From the NCBI RefSeq assembly GCF_000835495.1, contig NW_015622542.1, positions 1,820,485 to 1,884,484 on the forward strand: 64,000 bases of DNA. Reading direction: 5' to 3'. Positions within the stretch are counted from its first letter, which is position 1. The number at the start of each line of letters is the position of its first letter. The stretch comes from Cladophialophora immunda (lineage: Eukaryota; Ascomycota; Eurotiomycetes; Chaetothyriales; Herpotrichiellaceae). Shown here piece after piece: positions 55,881 to 64,000 of this stretch. Position numbers and translations under genes: made by a program. The notes below the pieces were generated by a model. That model ran no database searches, was not told the origin of the DNA, and saw nothing but the letters and a program-made list of their open reading frames with translations.

Positions 55881-57861
55881 ATGCCCGGTCAAAAGATCCT
55901 CTGCGTTGCAGAGAAACCGGCGATAGCCAAGGCAGTCGCTCAACACCTAGCAGGTGGCCGAGTAACAACGGTAAGCCAGTGCAAACTCGTTGGCCCTCAC
56001 TCTTTGGCCGGTATCTCATGAACCTCTAGCGGCCCGTCAACGGCAACCAATATGTCAAGAATTACGAGTTCGACTTCCACTTCCAACAATGGGGCAACTG
56101 CTCGGTAACCATGACCAGCGTGCTGGGCCATCTGACTGGCTTGGACTTTGACCCCAAGTACAAAAACTGGAAGTCGTGTCCTCCAAGCCAACTGTTTGAA
56201 GCTGAAACAAAGATCACCATCGACAGAGACAAGCAGTCCATTGCCGAGAATATTCAACGGCAGGCCCGTTTTGCCAGAATCCTCTTCATTTGGACCGATT
56301 GTGACCGCGAAGGAGAACACATTGGCGGCGAAGTTCGGGACCAGGCCAAGAAGGGCAACCCGGCCATTGTAGTGAAGCGAGCCAAGTTCAGCAATACTGA
56401 AAGAGCGTGAGTGTCCCTCCTCTGTCTTGGATCTCCAAGACTAACCGCTCCAGCCATGTTATCCATGCGGCTCATTCTCCCATTGATATGGACGAGCGCC
56501 AAGTCAGTGCGGTGGCAGCCAGGATCGAGCTTGACCTGCGGATAGGTGCCTCCTTTACCAGGCTACAAAGTCTAGAACTCCAGCGTTTAAGCGACAACCT
56601 TCGAGACCAAACCATTTCCTATGGTTCCTGCCAGTTTCCCACGCTGGGTTTCGTGGTGGACCGGTACAATCGTGTCAGGAATTTCAAGCCCGAGACCTTT
56701 TGGCTGATCAAGCTGGTCCACGTGCGAAACAGGATCAAGGTCAACTTCAACTGGCGGAGAGTCTGGCTCTTCGATCGAGCAGCGGTGACCATCATATTCG
56801 AGGCCTGTCTTGACGCGAAATATGCCAAGGTCACAAAGGTTCAGAAGAAGCCAACCTCGAAATGGAGACCGCTTCCTTTGACCACTGTGGAATTGCAAAT
56901 GCAAGGCAGCCGCTTTCTTCGTATGACCAGTCAGCAAGTAATGTCGGTCGCTGAGAAGCTCTACCAAAGGGGTTTCATCAGCTATCCCCGAACCGAGACG
57001 GATCAGTTTCCGCGAGAGTTCGACTTCAACGCCATAATTCAACGACAAACCCAGGACAACAATTGGGGACAATATGCACAGCGGCTGCTTGATGGCGAGT
57101 TCAGGACTCCGCGATCAGGTCGCCACAACGACCAAGCTCATCCGCCAATCCACCCGGTCAACTACGTTGCCAGCGATGCTCTGGATGCCCAGGAGAAAAA
57201 GGTGTACGAGTTTGTCACCCGAAGATTTTTGGCGTGTTGTTCAGAAGATGCCAAGGGAGAGGCGACCGACATCGAAATCCTCTGGGGCTCTGAGACCTTT
57301 CATACTCATGGTTTGCTGGTCCTGGAGAGGAATTACCTCGATGTCTATGTTTACGACAAATGGGAAAGCAGCCAGCAGCTTCCTGAATTCACTCTCGGCG
57401 AGACTTTTGAGCCATCAGAAGCAAACATGGTGGACGGAAAGACCACGGCCCCTGGGTACCTTACCGAACCTGAACTGATTGCCCTGATGGATGCCAATGG
57501 CATTGGGACAGACGCGACGATGGCCGAGCACATTGCCAAGATCAAGGATCGATCTTATGTCGACACAAGACGCTCTGGAGGCAGTCGCAACTCTGTTCAG
57601 GAATTCATTCCCACTACGCTCGGTGTTGCCTTGATTGAAGGGTATGACAATGTGGGCCTCGACGTCAGTGTCAGCAAACCTTTCCTCCGTAAGGAGATGG
57701 AGCTGAAAATGAAAGCGATCTGCGAGGGCAGGAAAAGTCGGACTGAGGTGGTCCAAGAAAGTCTGGAGCAGTACCGTGAAGTCTTTGTCAAGACACAGCG
57801 CGAGATCCAGGTTTTGAAGGCCGCGGTGACGAAATACGTCGTCAATGGAGGGGCGGAGTGA
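55881..57861 (+). CDS. TOP3: DNA topoisomerase III (type IA)
   Basis: Exons 55881-55970, 56030-56406 and 56454-57861, 624 residues. The TOPRIM domain opens ILCVAEKPAIAKAVAQHL and carries IWTDCDREGEHIG. The core has LGRVQ-equivalent SYGSCQFPTLGFV, and the active-site Tyr lies in RGFISYPRTETDQFP (about residue 350). NDQAHPPIHP and GIGTDATMAEHI complete the type IA motifs. Like yeast Top3 (656 residues), it lacks the C-terminal zinc fingers of animal TOP3A. The enzyme acts with a RecQ helicase and Rmi1 to resolve double Holliday junctions. Both introns are short with good consensus (GTAAGC and GTGAGT donors, CTAAC branch). Confidence 0.95.
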
Positions 57862-58600
57862 AGGTACCACAGGAGCCTGAAAGCACGCAACTGAGCCTCA
57901 GCCAGCAAGGGACCTCCTCAGCGATCCAAGTATTTCGGCATCGAGGGTTCCGCTCACAGAACGACTGGACCATTCGCGCGGCTGACCTCTGAAATGTGGG
58001 CTCGCTGGTTCTCTAGAGACCCTCGTCAGCCGTTCTTCCCTGCCCCAGAATCTGGAAAGGGGGATGAAAATCAACATCGACAAATCGGAAAATTCGACGC
58101 CACAATTGCTTCCCCAGTCTGACGAGCCTGTTCTTGCCGTGTGACGCCCATGACGCACAAATGACGCGAGGGCAGTCGGGCCAGTTGTGGCTATCCAATC
58201 ACACACAGTCAGCCACAACCCGACAGCGGAGCCCTGATGTCTTGATCTGAATGCTTCAAGCAAGGAGTCTCGGGGTGGGTGCGTCAAGCATGATACCATT
58301 TTCGAGTGATTCGTGCTCTGACATGGCTGAATCGAGAAGGAAACACCAGTGGGTGATGCAACCACGCAACTTCCTCAAGTTCTTCATACCCGGAAGGCGG
58401 AAGGATCGCTCAAGCATGCGCTGCTTCGCACTGCCTATATAAGTCAGCATTCCATCCCTCCCCAGCTTGAACCTCGATTAACACGATTCAAGACACTTAT
58501 TTCCAACCCAACATTGATAGGACTTTCTGTATCACCATTCAAACCCAGTACTTGCCTCAACCTCCTTCATACCTTGCACTTCAAAGGAACCCTAGCCGCA
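57862..58600 (+). promoter_or_regulatory. Promoter and 5' leader of the dehydrin-like gene, with TATA box
   Basis: TATATAAG at 58436-58443 lies about 160 bp before the start codon, followed by a C-rich, A-rich leader. A consensus TATA box this close fits a strongly inducible stress gene. Confidence 0.55.
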
Positions 58601-59365
58601 ATGTCGAATCTCATCAACAAGGCCAAGGATGCTCTTTCTGGCCACAAAGGACATGATACGACTGCAACCAGTACCTCTTCAACATACGGCACCACAGGAG
58701 CTGGCGCTCATGATTCTGTTACTATCAACCGCATGGATCCCACCGTTGACAGTCGAACGGGGACGTCTACCGGCGCCGCTGGGCCACATACGTCCAATCT
58801 TGCCAACAAGTTCGACCCCCGTGTAGACTCGGACAGGGATCATCGTGCAAACCCGAACAGCAATGTTGGAGGATATGGTAGCTCAGGATATGGACCGACC
58901 ACTACCACCACAGCCGGTCCTCATTCGTCCAACCTTGCCAACAAACTTGATCCTCGAATCGACAGCGATGCTCATCACCGCGCAAATCCACACAGCACCG
59001 TCGGAGGACATGGCAGCTCAGGATATGGGACTTCAGGATATGGGACAACATCAACCACAACTGCTGGTCCTCATTCTTCCAACTTCGCAAACAAGCTTGA
59101 TCCTCTAGTGGACAGCGATGCAGACCACCGCAACAATCCCGCTAGCCGGGTTGGCGGCTATGGGGAGGCTCAAGGGACCTATGGTGGTGCTGGCGTGACC
59201 TCGACTGACCCAGGATATGGTACGACTGCACGGCCAGGAGGAGTAACGGGCATCACTGGCGCTGTCGGTCAAGGAACAACAACCGGTACACACGGTAGCA
59301 CCGTGCATAACAGCAAGCTCCTCAACGAGCTGGATCCCAGAGTCAAGACGAGTGATGGATATTGA
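58601..59365 (+). CDS. Dehydrin-like protein with DPR-type repeats
   Basis: Intronless, 254 residues, hydrophilic and Gly/Ser/Thr/His-rich. It contains five spaced motifs around residues 44, 71, 116, 166 and 244. The best copies read SNLANKFDPRVDSD and SNLANKLDPRIDSD, a third has DPLVDSD, and the first (MDPTVDS) and last (LDPRVKTSD) are degenerate. Between them lie GYGSSGYG linkers. The pattern matches the DPR motif of Aspergillus dehydrin-like proteins (DprA-C), which protect against osmotic, oxidative and freezing stress. The N-terminal MSNLINKAKDALSGHKGH could form a short amphipathic helix. No signal peptide. The chosen ATG lies 84 codons inside a longer open frame whose upstream part contains the TATA box. 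Confidence 0.85.
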   Translation: MSNLINKAKDALSGHKGHDTTATSTSSTYGTTGAGAHDSVTINRMDPTVDSRTGTSTGAAGPHTSNLANKFDPRVDSDRDHRANPNSNVGGYGSSGYGPTTTTTAGPHSSNLANKLDPRIDSDAHHRANPHSTVGGHGSSGYGTSGYGTTSTTTAGPHSSNFANKLDPLVDSDADHRNNPASRVGGYGEAQGTYGGAGVTSTDPGYGTTARPGGVTGITGAVGQGTTTGTHGSTVHNSKLLNELDPRVKTSDGY

Positions 59366-60427
59366 GCAGAAGAGAGATGCAGAAGGGCCAGGCATTGTCA
59401 TGGGAGAATATTCTTCTAGAGGATGTCAGCCACCAAAGTGACGAGTTCCTCGAATGCAATTATTGATAGCACGCATCCTATACCCTTGTTTTCTTGAGAA
59501 ATCAAAGTCTTCCACAATGTTCTGTCCAATGCGGTAACGACGATAGTCCTAAAGAGTGAGCGAGCAGTATTCGATACAAGAGTGCGCATGACTCTAGCAC
59601 ACCAGCTAGAGCATATTTCTCATCGCGGAAGGCCTTAATTTACAGGGTATTCGCGCTGTGCTTAGACTGCTTCAACGTAAGTTTTATCCTGCAATGGAAC
59701 TTCGTCTCAGTGGCCACCGGGGCGCAAACACCAAACCTAGACAAGACAACAAGAGTATTGGCCCTCTCAAGGAGTCCCTGCCCCCTTCCAGATGAGTGTC
59801 GAAGGATGGCGAATGTGCTGAGCGAGATGCATAAAGGGGCCTGGGTCGAATAAGGCCATTGGACAAGGGACGAAGACAGGGTGAAGACTTGGAGCCATGA
59901 CTAACTCGACACTCATCGCAGGTCTTGGGCCCTTTACCGCAACGGGTTCTACGTCGGACTGAGGGCAGCCCAGATTTGCTGAGCTCAGCAGTCTCCAGGC
60001 CGATACAGGTGGAACCAGAGTGGGTGAGAAGGGCGCTGAAGAGGCTGGAGTTGGGGACAAGAAGAGGATCCGGTGTGGCAATCAGGGACTGGGGGGGCAT
60101 GCACTGCTGTCACCATTGGGTTGTTTGGGTGTCGAGCTCCACCAAAGATGCGCCCGTAGCAGCAAGGTGGCAGTGTGGGCGGACAGCGGAAGATGCCTCC
60201 AGCGTCGAGCGTCCAGACTAGGGATCCAGTGCGATCGTCGACCTTGAAATACGAATCACCATGGCACCGCGCCACGCAGGTTTCAGCTTTTCTGTTATAA
60301 TGCCGCCCGCCCTCACTGCGCCGCCCTTCGACCATTACTTACTTGACGGTGTTGGCTGCTCCCAATTCCCAGTCGAGTGCTTCTCGACCGAGCTGCGTTC
60401 CTTGTCCACTCTGCCCTCCCAGCCACG
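59366..60427. other. Intergenic region
   Basis: About 1.1 kb. A minus-strand open frame (59684-60100) has no family features and is probably spurious. No RNA gene was recognised. Confidence 0.4.
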
Positions 60428-62149
60428 ATGGCGACCCCTCCGACGCAATCAGAACCCTTCCCCTCCTACGTGCCCGATGTAAATGATGTGCCTTTCAAAA
60501 GAGTGGGAGATAGCACGAGGGACCCGAGCCGGAGACCCTCTATCGTCTCTCGTCTCTCGAAAGCGCCCTCCTCTGTACGGTCTCGCACGCGAACGGGCTC
60601 CCTTACGCAGTCCTTCCTCGAGAGTAACCCTCCTCTGGGTATGTGGCAGGCCACGGGTGAAATTGGCTCCAAAATCCCTACCCTGCCAGAGATCAGGAAT
60701 GGCGCCTTTGCCGCGGAAGGTTGGACGCACGAGGGCCAGATGGAACGTCGAGGGACGAATCCGCATGAAATCCACGCCCGAAGGGTGGCCAGGACGAGTT
60801 CGGCCAGCACGAGGACGAGAAAGAGCTCGCTTTCAGCAAATGCACCGCCGCCCATTGCAGAAGAGAGACATGAATTCTTTCCCAAAAGGGCGCCCACCAT
60901 GGTGCAGGAACCACTGTTAGAAGAGGCAGTGGCTCCTCAACCAACGCATGGCGAACCAGAACAAATCGAGCAAGTCGAGGGGTGAGTTCTTCTCTTTCTG
61001 ATTCCATTCTTATCCCACTCAGCGCCTGTTAACACCACCAATTTTAGCACGGAGAAGCACACCGAGACCGCGGAAACCCAAGAGAGAGACTCGTCAATGA
61101 CCCCCTCGAAAGCAACCAGCGAACCGCAAGCAGTCCGAATCCAAAGCGGTCCAGACGAGACAGGCACATATCCCAATGGCTACCGCTTCCCCAAGAAACA
61201 CACCTGGACCCAGTCTACCATGATCGGTCTCCGCGCGTTTTGGAAGTTCTTCCTCACCCCTTTCGGCTTTATTGTCACCATCTACGGCCTCAACATCGTT
61301 GGATGGGGCGCCATGATCTTTTTCGTCCTCCTCAAGGCCGCTCCGGCCATGTGTCACCCGTCTTGCGACGATGACAGTAGCGCCCGAGAGAAGTGGATTG
61401 AAATCGATTCGCAGATTCTCAACGGCCTGTTCTGCGTGACCGCCTTCGGCCTGTTACCGTGGCGAGCACGAGACTGGTTTTACCTCATGCGCTGGCGGAT
61501 GGGGGGTAACGAACGCTTCCACCGCCGTCTCGCAGGCATATATCGGGGTTGGTACCGTCTCCCTGGGTCTGACAAGCTCGAGGAACATATCGGCCCTCCC
61601 CCCATGTACAATAAAGACCACCCACGAACTCCGGAAGCGCCTCCCCCCTACACAGAAGAAGAGATTGCGAAGATGGAGGAGAACCCTGCCATCCCTATCC
61701 CGGCAACGTCCATGCCTGAGCCGCCCCTAACAGGTTTGCGCGCTCGTCCCTCCAAATCTTGGACCATCGATTTCGTCGTGTGGATGTACATTCTCAACAC
61801 CTTTTTCCAGGTCCTCCTTTGTGTTTGGATGTGGCATTGGAACCGGTTCACCCGACCTTCGTGGGGCACGGGTGTTTGGATTACGTTTGGCTGTCTGGTC
61901 GCCATTGCCGCTGGCTTGTGCGTCTTTATCGAAGGGTCGAAGGTCAAGAAGATTGAAGGCATTCCGGTGCAAGAGTACGACGTTCTGGAATCGATTGAGG
62001 ATTTCCAGGAGAGAAAGGCCAAAGAAGATTCGAAGCAAGCGAAGAAGATGGCCCGGCACGAGCATCACCGCCACTTCAGGCATGGAGAGAGCCACAAGGT
62101 CGTGAGGTCGGAGAAGTTGAAGGGCCATCAGTGGTTCACCCGGCATTAG
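60428..62149 (+). CDS. DUF2985 family membrane protein
   Basis: Exons 60428-60981 and 61048-62149 (66-nt intron, GTGAGT donor), 551 residues. A long, disordered Ser/Arg-rich N-terminus (1-240) contains RRPSIVSRLS. Hydrophobic segments follow at about 265-290 (FLTPFGFIVTIYGLNIVGW), 320-340, and two near 430-480. The DUF2985 signature is EIDSQILNGLFCVTAFGLLP followed by WRARDWFYLMRWRM, with PPMYNKDHPRTPEAPPPYTE after it. The C-terminus is Lys/His-rich. Fungal members of this family are uncharacterised. Both ends are probably cytosolic. Confidence 0.88.
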
Positions 62150-63078
62150 CAGCAGTTCGGATGGGCTGGATAAAAGACCGTGCACTTTGAGCGTTTCTGG
62201 TTCGTGGGCATTGGAAATTTTCGATCCAGTCTGAAAGCGCTTTGGAATCCCTGGAGGTCTCCGTTTGGGCATAATTGAAGGAAACGCGCTGGCCTTACAG
62301 GGTGTTCCACAGCATTCGCCTAGCTGGGTTGCTCGTGTCGGTTCGCACGGAGTTGGGTGCAAGACTCTCTCGCTCTCGAAAAAGTCCAGGAGGATCCTTC
62401 CTTATACCCTGCGCGCACTGTAGGTAGAGCCTTGGACGTGTACGAGGTAATCTAGCTAATAATCTATCGTCGTCCTTGCGCATATCATCTCTCCTGCCTT
62501 CCCTCTGCTCTCTTCATGTGTCCCTTTCTTTTTTCCCTTCACTCCCTCCCTCCCTCCCTCCAGCTAGGGTATCGGAACATGTGCATCCTCAACGCCACAT
62601 CCACATCGGGGCAAGACAGCCGTGCCGTGGTGGTGCTAGGCATGTCGCTGCGTGCGCGGTCCACCGTGCACGTGGCGGGTGGTCGTCGGAAGCATACGAG
62701 GGCACATGGCGCTGTGTGCGTCGCAACTCGCAAATGGCCTCGTGTCTCCCAACACCTGCAAGCCGAATGGTGATTTCGTCGTGCACGACACCGACGGCCG
62801 GAACCTCGTATAGAGCCCTCGAAAGCCGCCTGTTGGCTTGTCTGCGCGCTAGACACGGCGACTTGGCTTCCTGCTCCAGGCTGGACTCTGCTGTCCGCTC
62901 AGCTCCGAACCGTATCATTTGGAAGCCCAAGATGAACGACGGAGGATTTTGGTAGCTTTGCCTTTCTTGCCGGCAGTTTTGTTTAAGGCGCTGGGGAAAG
63001 GGTCTCCGGATCTGCTGCTGGTCGCCCGTGGGATTGTACTGGACGGTGTAATGGCGGTTGCCTCTGTCGGCGGGTTTT
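62150..63078. other. Convergent intergenic region
   Basis: Between the DUF2985 and SEN15 stops. A CCCT repeat lies at 62542-62561. Other frames here have no recognisable product. Confidence 0.45.
62542..62561 (-). repeat. CCCT microsatellite / G-quadruplex motif on the minus strand
   Basis: Four CCCT units give GGG-A-GGG-A-GGG-A-GGG on the minus strand (62544-62558). This satisfies the G3-N1 quadruplex rule with minimal one-base loops. Confidence 0.8.
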
Positions 63079-63930
63079 TCATCCGTTCTGTCGGGGCTTG
63101 ACCTCCCCTTCTTGCATGATGTAGTAGGCGACGGTGCCGTCGCCGCCGCCGCCCTCGCGAGCACGCATGCCCAAGAGCACCCTTTTGGCGTCTTTGTGTT
63201 CGTACACTGCACGGGTAGCGGCGCCGCGACCGGCCTTCCCAGTTCCGCTTCCCGGGGCTGGTCCGTCCGCGGTTCCCTCGACCGGTGCTGCTGAATCCCC
63301 GCCGTTGACGGTTCCATTCCCGCTGCTCCGCCTCTCGCCAGTCGGGTCAGGACGACGGACCCGGACACCCTCCCTCTCCGGCAGCTGGTCAAACACGCCA
63401 CACAGCCTGGCCAAGCTCCATTTCTCGCCCAGGGCCAAGGGCAGCACGAACTCCCTTTGCACCGGGATTTCCGAGTCCTGGATGTCGTGCTTGATCAGGT
63501 ACGTCTGCAGGTCCGGATGCAGATAGGCGTGCTTGGGAGGAACGCCGGATATGACGGGCACTGTTCCGCCCGGAGCGCTCGCCGGGGGTGTGGACGGTTG
63601 TGATGACGACGAGTTCCCGCTCCCCGTGGGCGTGGATGACCCGGACCTCGACGGTGAGGTCGACCTCGACGAAGGATTCGAATGCACGAACTTGAGGCCG
63701 TCCAGGTCAATCAGACCCGCCGTGGCGTTTGGGGCAGGAGGGGAGCTGTGGCCGGGGCACACGAGGTGGAGTTTCAGATCCGTCCACTCGTGCTGGTACT
63801 GCAGGTTCTGCAGGATGGTGATGGCCAGAGACTCCGAGGCGGTTTGGGCGGCTGAGTGGTTGATCAGTGCTGAGACGGCGGAGGCGGTGGCTGGCGTCGA
63901 AGCCGTGGACGAAGGGGTTGAGGAAAGCAT
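63079..63930 (-). CDS. SEN15: tRNA-splicing endonuclease subunit Sen15
   Basis: Intronless, 283 residues. The N-terminal Ser/Thr/Ala-rich leader precedes ALINHSAAQTASESLAITIL and YQHEWTDLKLHLV. The conserved core has YLHPDLQTYLIKHDI, REFVLPLALGEKWSLARLCG and the C-terminal GDGTVAYYIMQEGEV. Sen15 is a structural, non-catalytic partner of Sen34 in the heterotetramer that excises tRNA introns. The low-complexity Ser/Pro and Gly-rich insertions are typical of fungal orthologues. The start is the ATG at 63930; an upstream ATG at 63999, in the same frame, would add 23 basic residues and cannot be excluded. Confidence 0.9.
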   Translation of the reverse strand: MLSSTPSSTASTPATASAVSALINHSAAQTASESLAITILQNLQYQHEWTDLKLHLVCPGHSSPPAPNATAGLIDLDGLKFVHSNPSSRSTSPSRSGSSTPTGSGNSSSSQPSTPPASAPGGTVPVISGVPPKHAYLHPDLQTYLIKHDIQDSEIPVQREFVLPLALGEKWSLARLCGVFDQLPEREGVRVRRPDPTGERRSSGNGTVNGGDSAAPVEGTADGPAPGSGTGKAGRGAATRAVYEHKDAKRVLLGMRAREGGGGDGTVAYYIMQEGEVKPRQNG

Positions 63931-64000
63931 GGTCCAAATGTGCGCGCTGCGTCTTTTTACTCGGGGCGGTGTTCTTGATATTTGGACGCCATCTATCACC

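Noticed and set aside
59684..60100. Minus-strand frame with a CxxC-like Cys pair
   Set aside because: Too few Cys for a zinc cluster and no other recognisable sequence.

Overview
The window is nuclear DNA from a filamentous ascomycete (Pezizomycotina). The evidence is short GT-AG introns of about 50-130 nt with CTNAC-type branch sites, Zn2Cys6/fungal_trans regulators, a PNP-NB-ARC-TPR receptor, an RGS-LOV photoreceptor, DPR-motif dehydrin-like repeats and fungal forms of BUD6, RRP1, NAA15, TOP3 and SEN15. I cannot fix the order or genus from sequence alone. Exon boundaries were worked out by hand from reading frame and splice consensus and checked to be multiples of three; exceptions are stated.

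Layout. 0-8.3 kb is accessory-looking: a small membrane protein, a truncated hAT transposase, about 2 kb without a recognisable gene, then a large NLR-type receptor. 8.8-13 kb holds a PQ-loop membrane protein and a GT90 glycosyltransferase. 14.1-21.1 kb looks like a ureide (allantoin) utilisation cluster: NCS1 permease, DCG1-type racemase, PuuE-type allantoinase and a Zn2Cys6 regulator with a Dal81/TamA-like zinc cluster. Two promoter regions of this cluster share a CCGCGG-centred palindrome next to GATA sites. 22-25.8 kb holds housekeeping NAA15 and a RidA-family protein. 26.6-28.3 kb is a regulator-like protein with no visible DNA-binding finger.

28.9-42.7 kb looks like an aromatic-acid catabolic cluster: a Zn2Cys6 factor, a sugar-porter-type MFS transporter, two divergent FAD monooxygenases, a long divergent homogentisate-dioxygenase paralogue and a flavocytochrome b2-type 2-hydroxyacid dehydrogenase. 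The expected uptake, side-chain oxidation, ring hydroxylation and ring cleavage steps are all represented, but no maleylacetoacetate isomerase or fumarylacetoacetase is visible. A carboxylesterase relic follows at 43.6-44.2 kb.

45-64 kb is mostly core gene content: BUD6 (polarity/actin), RRP1 (ribosome biogenesis), an RGS-LOV blue-light receptor, a DUF1295 membrane protein, TOP3 (topoisomerase III), a dehydrin-like stress protein, a DUF2985 membrane protein and SEN15 (tRNA splicing endonuclease). No rRNA, convincing tRNA or CRISPR array was seen.
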